From Paracoccus xiamenensis (GTDB lineage Bacteria; Pseudomonadota; Alphaproteobacteria; Rhodobacterales; Rhodobacteraceae), in assembly GCF_011308835.1 (NCBI RefSeq), contig NZ_JAAOHY010000001.1, positions 558,001 through 622,000 on the forward strand: a stretch of DNA of 64,000 nucleotides. The letters run 5' to 3'. Made by a program: the position numbers and the translations under genes. The notes beneath the pieces are model-generated. The model was not told the DNA's origin. It did no database searches and was given only the letters and a program-made list of their open reading frames with translations. Positions 8,099 to 16,330 of the stretch are shown here, piece by piece (position 1 is the first letter of the stretch; each line of letters starts with the position of its first letter).

Positions 8099-9289
8099 AT
8101 GGCGTTTCGTTTGTTTTCGCGGCCGCAGGATACGGCAGCGGTGATCGAGAGGAAGGCGAGCGCCACCGGGCGGGTTGCGGCCCTGGCGGCAGGGGCGGGG
8201 CGGGTGGTCTGGTCGGCACGTGACGCCGGCACGCTGACACGCGGCGGGTTCATCGGCAATCCGGTCGGCTTCCGTGCGGTCCGGCTGATCGCCGAGGCGG
8301 CGGCGGCCGTGCCGCTGATCTGTCAGGATCACGAGCGGCGTTATGACACCCATCCGGTGGTGGAACTGCTGCGCCGGCCCAATCCGGGGCAGGGACGGGC
8401 CGAGCTGTTCGAGGCGCTGTTCGGGCAGTTGCTGCTGAGCGGGAACGGCTATCTGGAAGCCGTCGGTGTGGTCGAGGCGGGCCTGCCGGCTGAGCTGCAT
8501 GTATTGCGGTCTGACCGGATGAATGTGGTGCCGGGGCAAGATGGTTGGCCGGTGGCGTTTGAATATGCGGTGGGGGGCCGCAAGCATCGTTTCGACATGA
8601 CCGGCAGCCCCGATCCGATTTGTCATATCAAGAGTTTCCATCCCAGCGATGACCATTACGGCCTGTCGCCCTTGCAGGCGGCGGCGGTGGCGGTGGATGT
8701 CCATAACAGCGCCTCGGCCTGGTCCAAGGCGCTGCTGGACAATGCGGCGCGGCCCTCGGGTGCGATTGTCTACAGGGGGCCAGACGGGCATGGGAACCTG
8801 TCGGCGGAGCAGTATGACCGCCTGCTGATCGAGATGGAGACCCATCACCAAGGCGCGCGCAATGCCGGGCGGCCGATGCTGCTGGAAGGCGGGCTTGACT
8901 GGAAGCCGATGGGGTTCTCGCCTTCGGACATGGAGTTCCACGAGACCAAGCAGGGTGCTGCGCGCGAGATTGCGCAGGCCTTTGGGGTGCCACCGATGCT
9001 GATCGGTATTCCGGGCGATGCGACCTATGCCAATTACGCCGAGGCGCATCGGGCGTTCTATCGGCTGACGGTATTGCCGCTGGTGACGCGGGTCGCGGCC
9101 TCGGTCGCGTGGTTCCTGTCGGAGCATCTGGGCGCCGAGGTCGATCTGAAACCCGACCTCGACCAGATCCCGGCGCTTGCCGAAGAGCGCGACCAGCATT
9201 GGACGCGGGTCGGCGCAGCGAGTTTCCTCACTGACGCCGAAAAACGCGCGGCGCTGGGTCTGCCGCCGTTGCCCGCGCCGGAGGAATGA
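8099..9289 (+). CDS. GTA portal protein (g3), HK97 family
   Basis: A 396-residue portal protein. It forms the ring at the head vertex through which DNA enters and to which the tail joins. Typical phage-portal segments are visible: the N-terminal FRAVRLIAEAAAAVPLIC, then NPGQGRAELFEALFGQLLLS, and ARPSGAIVYRGPDG in the middle. The C-terminal third contains the conserved FGVPPMLIGIPGDATYANYAE. The start at 8099 follows a strong AAGGAGG (8086-8092); the in-frame ATG at 8072 lies in the terminator T-run and has no ribosome site. The next gene starts two bases after the stop. Confidence 0.93.
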   Translation: MAFRLFSRPQDTAAVIERKASATGRVAALAAGAGRVVWSARDAGTLTRGGFIGNPVGFRAVRLIAEAAAAVPLICQDHERRYDTHPVVELLRRPNPGQGRAELFEALFGQLLLSGNGYLEAVGVVEAGLPAELHVLRSDRMNVVPGQDGWPVAFEYAVGGRKHRFDMTGSPDPICHIKSFHPSDDHYGLSPLQAAAVAVDVHNSASAWSKALLDNAARPSGAIVYRGPDGHGNLSAEQYDRLLIEMETHHQGARNAGRPMLLEGGLDWKPMGFSPSDMEFHETKQGAAREIAQAFGVPPMLIGIPGDATYANYAEAHRAFYRLTVLPLVTRVAASVAWFLSEHLGAEVDLKPDLDQIPALAEERDQHWTRVGAASFLTDAEKRAALGLPPLPAPEE

Positions 9290-9290
9290 C

Positions 9291-9521
9291 ATGGAGGGGT
9301 CGCGCTTTACCGAAAGCTTCGATCCGCATCACCACCGTTTTGAAGCACAGGAGCGGGTCATGGCCCTGCAATTCGGGGCCGTCGACAAGCGGCTGGAACG
9401 GATCGAAGCGTTGATCGAGGGGCTAGAGAAACGGCTGTGGATGACCGTTTACGGCGTCGTCGGGGTGATCCTGACACAGGCCGTGCAGTCGATCCTGGAA
9501 TTCGCACCAAAAGGAGGCTGA
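9291..9521 (+). CDS. GTA small protein g3.5, C-terminal membrane-type helix
   Basis: A 76-residue protein between portal and prohead protease. Residues 1-45 are charged and helical (EAQERVMALQFGAVDKRLER). Residues about 48-66 are hydrophobic (MTVYGVVGVILTQAVQSIL), which could be one membrane segment. GTA clusters of Rhodobacterales carry a small gene at the same place, usually called g3.5; its role in particle formation is not known to me. The start is the ATG at 9291, two bases after the portal stop, with GGAGGAA just upstream; a longer in-frame version would overlap the portal gene. Another possibility is a holin-like or scaffold-like helper. Confidence 0.75.
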   Translation: MEGSRFTESFDPHHHRFEAQERVMALQFGAVDKRLERIEALIEGLEKRLWMTVYGVVGVILTQAVQSILEFAPKGG

Positions 9522-9524
9522 CCG

Positions 9525-10052
9525 ATGGAGAGCGGTCTGGAGTTGAAATTCGCCGGCGGCAAGCCGGTGATGACCGAAGCGTCGGTCATTGAAGGCTATG
9601 CAAGCCGCTTTGGCCTGCCCGATCAGGGCGGGGACATCGTGGCGAGGGGCGCGTTTGCGGCCTCGCTGGGCCGGCTTGCCGCCAAGGGGGACAAGGTGCG
9701 GATGCTGTGGCAGCACGATCCCACCAAGCCCATCGGCGTCTGGGACGAGATCCGTGAGGACGAGACCGGGCTGTGGGTGAAGGGCCGATTGCTGCCCGAC
9801 GTGACGCTGGCGCGCGAGGCTGCGACGCTGATCGAGGCCGGAGCGATTGACGGTCTGTCGATCGGCTACCGTACGATCCGCGCCGAAAAGGATCAGAAGG
9901 GCCGCCGGGTGCTGAGCGAGGTCGAGCTGTGGGAGGTGTCGCTGGTCACCTTTCCGATGCTGCCCGAAGCCAAGCTGGGGCAGAAGAATGCCGACGACAC
10001 AAGAGATTTCGCCGCGGCCTTGATCGCCGCGACGAAGGCGCTGCGGGACTGA
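9525..10052 (+). CDS. GTA prohead protease (g4), peptidase family U35
   Basis: A 175-residue HK97-type prohead protease. The herpesvirus-protease-like fold is indicated by the conserved His in MLWQHDPTKPIG (around residue 66) and the Ser in GAIDGLSIGYRT (around residue 113), followed by LWEVSLVTFPM. It trims the N-terminal delta domain of the capsid protein during head maturation. The start is three bases after the g3.5 stop, with AGGAGG just upstream. The length is normal for the family. The capsid gene follows after 87 bases that contain no gene and a ribosome site near the end. Confidence 0.92.
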   Translation: MESGLELKFAGGKPVMTEASVIEGYASRFGLPDQGGDIVARGAFAASLGRLAAKGDKVRMLWQHDPTKPIGVWDEIREDETGLWVKGRLLPDVTLAREAATLIEAGAIDGLSIGYRTIRAEKDQKGRRVLSEVELWEVSLVTFPMLPEAKLGQKNADDTRDFAAALIAATKALRD

Positions 10053-10139
10053 TCCCCGCGGCGCCTAAGGGTTCGGGCGGGCCGATATGCCTGCCCGTAC
10101 AACAGGGGGACGACCCCGATCACCGATGAGGAGACGCTG

Positions 10140-11303
10140 ATGAGCGAGGTCAAGGCCGGGGCAGCCAATGCCCCAGGCGAGCTGAAGGGTGCGCTGCTTG
10201 GGTTCGTCGAAGAACTCAAGAGCTACCGCCAGGATATCCAGAAGAAACTCGATGCACAGGATGAACGCATGAGCATGTTCGAACGCAAGAACGCCTTCCG
10301 CACCCGCAGCCCGCTGTCGACGGAGGCCGCCCCCGAGGTGCCCCATCAGAAGGCGTTCAACGCCTATCTGCGTAATGGCGACGATTCCGGCCTGCGCGGG
10401 CTGGCAATCGAGGAAAAGGGCATGACCTCGGCCAGTGATGGCGGTTTCCTCGCCGCGCCGCAGGTGGCACAGACGGTGCAGAATTCGCTGTCGAACGCAG
10501 TTTCGCTGCGGGCGCTGGCAAATGTGGTCCAGGTCGAGGCGGGTGCCTATGACGTGCTGGTCGACCGCGACGAGATGACCACCGGCTGGGCCAACGAAAC
10601 CGATGCGACGGTATCGACCACCTCGGGCGTTGAGCGAATTTCGATCGCGCTGCACGAGCTGTCCGCCATGCCGAAGGCCAGCCAGCGTCTGCTGGACGAT
10701 GCCGCCTTCGATGTCGAAACCTGGCTGGCCGAGCGCGTTGCGGACAAGTTCACCCGCGCCGAGGCCCACGCTTTCCTGCGGGGCGACGGCGTCGACAAGC
10801 CCTCGGGCGTGTTGAACAGCGAGTTCGATGTGACCGGCAAGGGGTCGATCTCGACCATTGGCGAGTTGAAGACCGGGGTCGCGGGCGCGTTCGGGGCGAG
10901 CAACGCGGCCGACAAGCTGATTGATCTGGTCTACGCGCTGCCGGCCGCGCATCGCGCGAACGCGGCGTTCGTCATGTCGTCGAAGACCGCGGCGACCGTG
11001 CGCAAGCTGAAGGATGCGGATGGCCGCTTTATCTGGGCTGACAGCCTGGCTGCCGGCGAGCCTGCGCGTCTGCTGGGCTATCCGGTGATGCTGGCCGAGG
11101 AGATGCCGGAAATTGCCACCGATGCGCGGGCGATCCTGTTTGGCGATTTCAAGGCCGCCTACACGATTGTCGAGCGTCCCGAGCTGCGCGTACTGCGCGA
11201 TCCGTTCTCGGCCAAGCCGCATGTGCTGTTCTATGCGACCAAGCGCGTCGGCGGTGGGCTGGTAGATGGCCGCGCGCTGAAGGCCCTAAAGTTCGGCGCC
11301 TGA
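10140..11303 (+). CDS. GTA major capsid protein (g5), HK97 fold
   Basis: A 387-residue capsid precursor. The first 100 residues or so form the delta/scaffold part, with a coiled-coil stretch (KSYRQDIQKKLDAQDERMSM) that the g4 protease should remove. The mature part contains typical HK97-fold segments such as GGFLAAPQVAQTVQN, ETDATVSTTSGVERISIALHE and LLGYPVMLAEEMP, and ends FYATKRVGGGLVDGRALKAL. Many copies form the small GTA head. AGGAG precedes the ATG. A 136-base gene-free gap follows in which I see no promoter or hairpin. The family assignment is firm. Confidence 0.94.
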   Translation: MSEVKAGAANAPGELKGALLGFVEELKSYRQDIQKKLDAQDERMSMFERKNAFRTRSPLSTEAAPEVPHQKAFNAYLRNGDDSGLRGLAIEEKGMTSASDGGFLAAPQVAQTVQNSLSNAVSLRALANVVQVEAGAYDVLVDRDEMTTGWANETDATVSTTSGVERISIALHELSAMPKASQRLLDDAAFDVETWLAERVADKFTRAEAHAFLRGDGVDKPSGVLNSEFDVTGKGSISTIGELKTGVAGAFGASNAADKLIDLVYALPAAHRANAAFVMSSKTAATVRKLKDADGRFIWADSLAAGEPARLLGYPVMLAEEMPEIATDARAILFGDFKAAYTIVERPELRVLRDPFSAKPHVLFYATKRVGGGLVDGRALKALKFGA

Positions 11304-11439
11304 TTTCAGGCGTTCGAGGGCCGCGCCGGCCGTGTCATGCCGGCTCAGCAACTGTCCGCGCATGCCCATGGCGCGTGCCGGCGCGGCTTTCCCTGTGAAC
11401 ATCCGGCCAGATTGGCCCGGCTCGGACGGGAGGTTCGGG

Positions 11440-12045
11440 ATGATACTTGTCGAGGAGACGACACCGGCGGAAGCGGCGCTGCCGGTGGCTGAATTGCGGG
11501 CGCATCTGCGGCTCGGCTCTGGGTTTGAACTGCCTGCCAGCGTCGAGGAAGACCGCGCCTTGTCGGGCTTTCTGCGTGCCGCCATGGCCACGATCGAGGG
11601 GCGCACCGGAAAGGTGCTGCTGCGCCGCAGCTATCGCATGGTGCTGGAGGATTGGCGCGACGATCAGGGCCAGGCCCTGCCCATGGCGCCGGTCAGCGCC
11701 GTCACCGCAGTCGAGATCGAGGCCGCCGATGGCACCATTCGCGCGGTTCCGGCAGGGCGTTGGGTGCTGATGGCAGACAGCATGCGGCCGCTGATCCGTC
11801 CGCGCGGCGGCGCATTGCCGGCGGTGCCGGAAGGGGGCAGTGCGGTGGTACGGTTCGACGCAGGTTTCGCCAAAAGCTGGCCGGGCGTTCCGGCGGATCT
11901 GGCACAGGCGGTGCTGATGCTGGCGGCCCGCTACTATGAGGACCGCAGCGATGACGGCGCCCGCCACGCCCTGCCGATGGGGGTCAGTGCGCTGATCGAG
12001 CGCTGGCGTGCGGTCCGGGTCCTGGCCGGTCGGGGGGCGCGCTGA
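11440..12045 (+). CDS. GTA head-tail connector/adaptor (g6)
   Basis: A 201-residue protein of the phage gp6-like head-tail connector type. The pattern of short helices, LRAHLRLGSG, then EEDRALSGFLRAAMATIEGR, then a beta-rich middle and a C-terminal helix ending in ALIERWRAVRVLAGRGAR, matches adaptors that bind under the portal ring. The ATG at 11440 follows GGGAGG at 11428-11433; the frame is open to 11332 but without a ribosome site there. The stop overlaps the next start by one base (TGATG). The function is assigned from fold-like features and from the conserved GTA gene order. Confidence 0.85.
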   Translation: MILVEETTPAEAALPVAELRAHLRLGSGFELPASVEEDRALSGFLRAAMATIEGRTGKVLLRRSYRMVLEDWRDDQGQALPMAPVSAVTAVEIEAADGTIRAVPAGRWVLMADSMRPLIRPRGGALPAVPEGGSAVVRFDAGFAKSWPGVPADLAQAVLMLAARYYEDRSDDGARHALPMGVSALIERWRAVRVLAGRGAR

Positions 12046-12380
12046 TGGCGGCGCCCAGACTGACCGTACCGCTGGTGCTGGAGACGCGCGAGCGTCAGGC
12101 CGACGGCATGGGTGGCCATCGCACGAACTGGCGGGCGCTGGGGGTGGTCCATGCGCATATGGACAGCGGCAGCGGCCGCCAGCGCGGCGCCGAGACCGGC
12201 CCGGAAAGCGTCGTCGGCTGGACCATCACGGTGCGGGGCTTCCCCCCCGGCGATCCGCGCCGCCCGGTGGCAGGGCAACGGCTGCGGATGGGGGCGCGGG
12301 TCTTCCGCATCGACGCAGTCGCCGAAGCGGACCCGCTGGGCCGCCATCTGCGCATCTTCGCACAGGAGGAATCCGCATGA
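12045..12380 (+). CDS. GTA head-tail joining (stopper) protein (g7)
   Basis: A 111-residue small beta-rich protein of the phage head-closure/head-tail adaptor family. Characteristic features are LETRERQADGMGGHRTNWRA near the N-terminus and the conserved ending GARVFRIDAVAEADPLGRHL. It should sit below the connector and close the head after packaging. The ATG overlaps the g6 stop by one base and its own stop overlaps the g8 start by four bases, so translation is coupled on both sides. Identity rests on order within the cluster and on the general pattern of the family. Confidence 0.83.
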   Translation: MAAPRLTVPLVLETRERQADGMGGHRTNWRALGVVHAHMDSGSGRQRGAETGPESVVGWTITVRGFPPGDPRRPVAGQRLRMGARVFRIDAVAEADPLGRHLRIFAQEESA

Positions 12381-12796
12381 GCTATCAGGCATCGGCCGCG
12401 CTGCAGGGCGCGGTCTATCTGGCGCTGCGCACCGATCCGGCGCTGTCCGCGCTGATCGGCGATGCGGTTTATGACGCAATGCCGATTGCGGCCCCCAGCG
12501 GGGTATATGTCTCGCTCGGCCCCGAGGAGGTGGTCGATCTGTCCGACAGCGGCGGGGCGGCGGCACGGCACGACTTCGTTGTTTCGGTTCTGGCCGGGAC
12601 GGATGAAGCCGCCGGCTTTCGTGCCGTCAAAGAGGCGGCGGTTGCCGTCAGCGCGGCGCTGGAAGGCGCCGACCTAGTTACCGACGCAGGCCGGATTGCC
12701 GGGCTGTGGTTTCTGCGTGCCCGCGCCAAGCGGGTGGTGAACGGCGCCGAGCGGCGGGTCGATCTGACCTTTCGGGCGCTGATGGATCTGGCTTGA
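12377..12796 (+). CDS. GTA tail terminator-like protein (g8), DUF3168
   Basis: A 139-residue protein of the DUF3168 type (ALQGAVYLALRTDPALSALI at the N-terminus, then IAAPSGVYVSLGP). DUF3168 proteins are related to tail-completion proteins that cap the tail tube and join it to the head. It starts inside the g7 stop (ATGA), with AGGAGGA upstream. A much longer frame from 12008 contains this gene but only shadows g7 in its first part. The C-terminus ends in the beta-strand RRVDLTFRALMDLA, as expected for the family. Spacing to the tail tube gene is 12 bases. Confidence 0.85.
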   Translation: MSYQASAALQGAVYLALRTDPALSALIGDAVYDAMPIAAPSGVYVSLGPEEVVDLSDSGGAAARHDFVVSVLAGTDEAAGFRAVKEAAVAVSAALEGADLVTDAGRIAGLWFLRARAKRVVNGAERRVDLTFRALMDLA

Positions 12797-12808
12797 GGAG
12801 ACGACAGG

Positions 12809-13222
12809 ATGGCGGTTCAAAACGGACGTGATCTGCTGATCAAGATGGACATGACCGGGGCGGGCGAATTCGAGACGGTGGCCGGGCTTCGCGCCACGCG
12901 CATCGGGTTCAACGCCGAAACGGTCGATGTGACCAGCCTGGAAAGCGAAGGCCGCTGGCGCGAGCTGCTGGGCGGCGCTGGTGTGCGTTCGGCATCGATT
13001 TCCGGTTCCGGGGTGTTTCGTGACGCTGCGACCGATGGCCGTGCACGGCAGGTCTTCTTCGACGGCGAGGTGCCGCGATGCCAGATCATCATCCCCGATT
13101 TCGGCATCGTCGAGGGCCCGTTCCAGATCACCTCGCTGGAATATTCGGGCAGCCATAACGGCGAGGCGACCTATGAGATCGCGATGGCCAGTGCCGGCGC
13201 GCTGAACTTCGTGGCGCTGTGA
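12809..13222 (+). CDS. GTA major tail tube protein (g9)
   Basis: A 137-residue tail tube protein of the TP901-1 type. Motifs seen are GRDLLIKMDMTGAGEFETVA, DVTSLESEGRWRELLGGAGV, which has the loop typical of tube proteins, and GAFEI-like strands towards the end (GPFQITSLEYSGSHNGEATY). Stacked hexamers make the tail tube. The ribosome site GAGGAGA lies just before the start. The stop overlaps the g10 start by one base. The protein is close to the length of the Rhodobacter GTA tail protein as I remember it. The family assignment is firm. Confidence 0.9.
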   Translation: MAVQNGRDLLIKMDMTGAGEFETVAGLRATRIGFNAETVDVTSLESEGRWRELLGGAGVRSASISGSGVFRDAATDGRARQVFFDGEVPRCQIIIPDFGIVEGPFQITSLEYSGSHNGEATYEIAMASAGALNFVAL

Positions 13223-13539
13223 TGGTGAACCCGTTGCGCGGTGAGGTCGAGATCACGCTGGACGGCATCCCCCACGCCGCGCGCCTGACCCTGGGCGCGC
13301 TGGCAGAACTGGAGGCGGCCTTGCAGACCGGCTCGATGGTCGAAATGGCGGCGAGGTTTGAGGAGGGGCGCTTCTCGGCCTCGGACGTGGTGGCGGTCGT
13401 CGTGGCGGGATTGCGCGGCGGCGGCTGGCGCGGGGGCAGAGATGATCTGCTGTCGGCCGATATCGAAGGCGGGCCGGTGGCGGCGGCGCAGGCGGCCGCA
13501 CAGCTTCTGGCCCGTGCCTTCGGTGTCGTGGCGGCATGA
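13222..13539 (+). CDS. GTA tail assembly chaperone-like protein (g10)
   Basis: A 105-residue acidic, alanine-rich protein with the pattern GEVEITLDGIPHAARLTLGA followed by LAELEAAL and the glycine-rich GLRGGGWRGG. GTA clusters have this gene directly after the tail tube; it is thought to help the tape measure protein during tail assembly. The ATG at 13222 overlaps the g9 stop; a GTG one codon earlier is the other possible start. The stop overlaps the g10.1 ATG by four bases. In many phages two such chaperones are linked by a frameshift; here they are separate overlapping genes. Confidence 0.8.
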   Translation: MVNPLRGEVEITLDGIPHAARLTLGALAELEAALQTGSMVEMAARFEEGRFSASDVVAVVVAGLRGGGWRGGRDDLLSADIEGGPVAAAQAAAQLLARAFGVVAA

Positions 13540-13760
13540 ACGGCCTGGATTGGCCGGGCCTGATGCGGGCGGGGATGACCGGGCTGCGCCTGACGCCCGA
13601 TCAGTTCTGGTCGCTGACCCCGGCCGAGTTGGCGCTGATGCTGGGCGTAGATCCCGCAGCCGCCCCAATGACGCGATCCCGGCTGGCCGCGATGTCGCGT
13701 GCCTGGCCGGATCGCCCCCCGGTAAAGGAGATGGAAGATGGCGGACAAGAACGGACTTGA
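13536..13760 (+). CDS. GTA small tail assembly protein (g10.1)
   Basis: A 74-residue protein, second half of the chaperone pair. The conserved core is DWPGLMRAGMTGLRLTPDQF, then WSLTPAELALMLG, a pattern of the small phage tail assembly chaperone family found in GTAs (rcc01693-like). It begins in an ATGA overlap with g10. Its last 23 bases overlap the start of the tape measure gene, whose ribosome site AAGGAG (13725-13730) lies within this coding sequence. This dense packing is normal for tail modules. There is no membrane segment or signal. Confidence 0.82.
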   Translation: MNGLDWPGLMRAGMTGLRLTPDQFWSLTPAELALMLGVDPAAAPMTRSRLAAMSRAWPDRPPVKEMEDGGQERT

Positions 13761-14388
13761 TCGCGACGGCGACGAGTTGGAACGGCAATTCGACAAATCG
13801 GCGCAGATGACGGCTTCCTTTTCGGCCGAACTGGGCCGGATGCAGCAATCCATGCTGCTGACCAGCCGCGAGGCCGACACCTTTGCCAATGGTGTCGGCA
13901 ACGGCCTGAAAAGAGCCTTCGACGGGCTGATCTTCGACGGGATGAAGCTGAATGAGGCGTTGAAGGGGATCGCCCGCGGCATGACCGACACGGCCTATTC
14001 GATTGCGATGAAGCCGATCAAGGATGCGGTGTCGAACGTCATCGCGCAAAGCATCGGCGGGGGCGAACCGATCCCGTTCGCCAAGGGCGGTGCGCTTTCG
14101 CAAGGTCGTGTGACCGCCTTTGCCAAGGGCGGCGTTGTCAGCCAGCCCACGCATTTTCCCATGCGCGGCGGCACCGGCCTGATGGGCGAGGCGGGCCCCG
14201 AGGCGATCATGCCGCTGACCCGAGGCGCTGATGGACGCCTGGGCGTCGCAGCATCGGGATCGGGCGGGCGCCCGGTCAGCGTCAATATCACCGTCAATAC
14301 GCCGGATGTTGCGGGTTTCGCCCGCAGCCAGAGCCAGATCGCCGCCCAGATGGGCCGTATCCTGGCCCGCGGCCAACGCAACCTGTGA
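13738..14388 (+). CDS. GTA tail tape measure protein (g11)
   Basis: A 216-residue protein, short for a tape measure, as expected for the short GTA tail. The N-terminal half is helical (ELERQFDKSAQMTASFSAEL). The middle contains GIARGMTDTAYSIAMKPIKD. The C-terminal part has the Gly-rich, phage-tail-typical segments FAKGGALSQGRVTAFAKGGV and GLMGEAGPEAIMPL. It sets the tail length and occupies the tube lumen until injection. The start at 13738 uses AAGGAG seven bases upstream. The family is recognisable from the GEAGPEAIMPL motif, common in tape measure proteins of lambdoid/HK97-like tails. Confidence 0.88.
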   Translation: MADKNGLDRDGDELERQFDKSAQMTASFSAELGRMQQSMLLTSREADTFANGVGNGLKRAFDGLIFDGMKLNEALKGIARGMTDTAYSIAMKPIKDAVSNVIAQSIGGGEPIPFAKGGALSQGRVTAFAKGGVVSQPTHFPMRGGTGLMGEAGPEAIMPLTRGADGRLGVAASGSGGRPVSVNITVNTPDVAGFARSQSQIAAQMGRILARGQRNL

Positions 14389-14394
14389 GGCGGC

Positions 14395-15024
14395 ATGTTC
14401 CACGAGATCCGATTTCCCGCAAACCTTTCGTTTGGCTCGGTCGGCGGCCCCGAACGCCGGACTGAGATCGTCACCTTGACCAATGGTCATGAAGAGCGCA
14501 ACGCGCCCTGGGCGCATTCGCGGCGTCACTATGATGCCGGACTCGGCCTGACGGGGCTTGATGATATCGAGGCCCTGGTCGCGTTTTTTGAAGCGCGTGG
14601 CGGACAGCTTCATGGCTTTCGCTGGAAGGACTGGGCTGACCACAAGAGTTGCGTCCCAAGTCGCGCGCCGGAATATCGCGACCAGTTGCTGGCTCAAGCC
14701 GATGGTGAGGCGACGAGTTTTCAGCTGGTCAAGGCCTATGCATCGGGTGCGGCACGCTATTTGCGGCCAATCCGCAAGCCGGTGCGAGGATCGGTGCTTG
14801 TGGGCTTGGGTGGCGAAGAACAGCGCGAGGGCCAGGAGTTCGCGGTCGATTACACCACCGGGATCATCACCTTCGCCTCTGCCCCCGGACACGGAGCCGA
14901 GATTACGGCGGGTTTTGAGTTCGACGTGCCAGTGCGCTTTGCCACAGACCGGATCGCGGTTTCGGTGGCATCGTTCAACGCCGGCGAAATGCCGCAAATT
15001 CCAGTGATCGAGGTGCGGGAATGA
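14395..15024 (+). CDS. GTA distal tail protein (g12), DUF2460
   Basis: A 209-residue protein of the DUF2460 family. Diagnostic pieces are FHEIRFPANLSFGSVGGPER at the start, then RRHYDAGLGLTGLDDIEALV, HGFRWKDWADHKSC, and the ending FDVPVRFATDRI. In GTA particles the product forms the distal tail ring that joins tube and baseplate. The start lies six bases after the tape measure stop and its stop overlaps g13 by four bases. The length and motif order are as usual, with no sign of decay. Confidence 0.9.
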   Translation: MFHEIRFPANLSFGSVGGPERRTEIVTLTNGHEERNAPWAHSRRHYDAGLGLTGLDDIEALVAFFEARGGQLHGFRWKDWADHKSCVPSRAPEYRDQLLAQADGEATSFQLVKAYASGAARYLRPIRKPVRGSVLVGLGGEEQREGQEFAVDYTTGIITFASAPGHGAEITAGFEFDVPVRFATDRIAVSVASFNAGEMPQIPVIEVRE

Positions 15025-15890
15025 CAACTACGCAGATTGCACGCGCCTGGGCGATCACCCGGCGGGATGGGTTGGAACTGGGCTTTACCGACCATGACGG
15101 AGAGCTGAGTTTTGCCGGTATCCGGTTTCATCCTGATGCCGGGCTGACCGCGCAGGCGGTCGTACAAGGAGCTGGCCTGTCCGTCGATAATACCGAGGCG
15201 ATCGGCGCCTTGTCGAATGGGGCCATCGAAGAACGCGACATCATTGCCGGCCGTTGGGACGGCGCGGAGCTGCGCCAATGGGAAGTCGACTGGACTAACC
15301 CTGCCGAGCACCGTCTGGTCTTTCGCGGCCATCTTGGCGAGGTGACCCGCGCGGGTGGCGCGTTCAAGGCCGAACTTCGCGGTCTTTCCGAGCCGCTGAA
15401 TCAGCCAGTCGGTCGCGTCTTCCATCCGCGTTGCAGTGCTGTCCTTGGCGATGCGGCCTGCGGCGTTGATATGTCGCAACCTGGGCTGTCGGGCGAGGGT
15501 AAGATCGTTTCGATCACCGGTGGCAGCTTCCAGCTGGCAGGGTTCGCCGGGTTTGATGACCGCTGGTTCGAACGCGGGCGGCTGGTGGTCATTTCTGGCG
15601 AAGCCAAGGATGTCGGCGGGCACATCAAGAATGATCGCGCGACGCCCAATGGCGGGCGCGAGGTCGATCTGTGGACCCAGACCGGGATCATGCCGGCGGT
15701 GGGTGACCGCGTGCGGCTTTATGCGGGTTGTGACAAGTCGGCGGGATGTTGTCGGGCGAAGTTCGGGAATTTCCTGAATTTTCGCGGATTTCCGCATCTT
15801 CCGCAGGAGGATTGGCTGATGGCGCCCGGGAAGGACAACCCACGCTCTGGCGATTTCAAACCGTCGGGCGGGCAAGGCAACAATGACTGA
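15021..15890 (+). CDS. GTA baseplate hub protein (g13), DUF2163
   Basis: A 289-residue protein matching the DUF2163/BR0599 family: ARAWAITRRDGLELGFTDHD at the N-terminus, then QWEVDWTNPAEHRLVFRGHL. Further on come the Cys-containing parts HPRCSAVLGDAACGVD and the C-terminal YAGCDKSAGCCRAKFGNFLN with FRGFPHLP. In GTA particles these cysteines have been reported to hold an iron-sulfur cluster in the hub; here four cysteines (YAGC, AGCC) plus the earlier pair are present. The start is in an ATGA overlap with g12 and the stop overlaps g14 by eight bases. The iron-sulfur statement is from memory of the R. capsulatus structure. Confidence 0.88.
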   Translation: MTTTQIARAWAITRRDGLELGFTDHDGELSFAGIRFHPDAGLTAQAVVQGAGLSVDNTEAIGALSNGAIEERDIIAGRWDGAELRQWEVDWTNPAEHRLVFRGHLGEVTRAGGAFKAELRGLSEPLNQPVGRVFHPRCSAVLGDAACGVDMSQPGLSGEGKIVSITGGSFQLAGFAGFDDRWFERGRLVVISGEAKDVGGHIKNDRATPNGGREVDLWTQTGIMPAVGDRVRLYAGCDKSAGCCRAKFGNFLNFRGFPHLPQEDWLMAPGKDNPRSGDFKPSGGQGNND

Positions 15891-16314
15891 TCGCGGACCC
15901 GAGGTTCTGGGCATCGCGCGCCGTTGGATCGGGACGCCCTATTTCCACCAAGGCGCCTCAGCCAAGGTCGGCACGGATTGCCTGGGCCTGATCCGGGGGA
16001 TCTGGCGCGAGCTGTACGGTGCCGAGCCCGAGGAAGCCCCAGCTTATACGCCCGATTGGGGCGAATATGGCCGCGACGAGCTTCTGCTGGCTGGCGCGCA
16101 GCGGCACTTGATTCCCGACGATGGCGTCGAGCGTATCGGGCAGGTGCTGCTGTTTCGCATGCGCTCGGGTGCGGTCGCGAAACACTTGGGGGTCGTTTCG
16201 GCGATCGGTGACGCGGCCGCCTTCATCCATGCCTATGACCATCACGGCGTCATCGAGAGCCCGCTTTCGATGCCCTGGCGACAGCGGATTGCCGCGCGTT
16301 TCCGCTTCCCCTGA
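15883..16314 (+). CDS. GTA tail-tip cell wall peptidase (g14), NlpC/P60 family
   Basis: A 143-residue cysteine peptidase. The catalytic Cys lies in GTDCLGLIRGIWRE near residue 29 and the His in AKHLGVVS near residue 103, followed by FIHAYDHHGVIESPL with a possible third residue. It should cut peptide cross-links of the recipient murein so that DNA can pass. The N-terminus has no signal peptide, as expected for a particle component. The start overlaps the g13 stop by eight bases. A GAGAGGAG ribosome site for the next gene follows its stop. Confidence 0.9.
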   Translation: MTDRGPEVLGIARRWIGTPYFHQGASAKVGTDCLGLIRGIWRELYGAEPEEAPAYTPDWGEYGRDELLLAGAQRHLIPDDGVERIGQVLLFRMRSGAVAKHLGVVSAIGDAAAFIHAYDHHGVIESPLSMPWRQRIAARFRFP

Positions 16315-16330
16315 TTGAGAGGAGTATTTC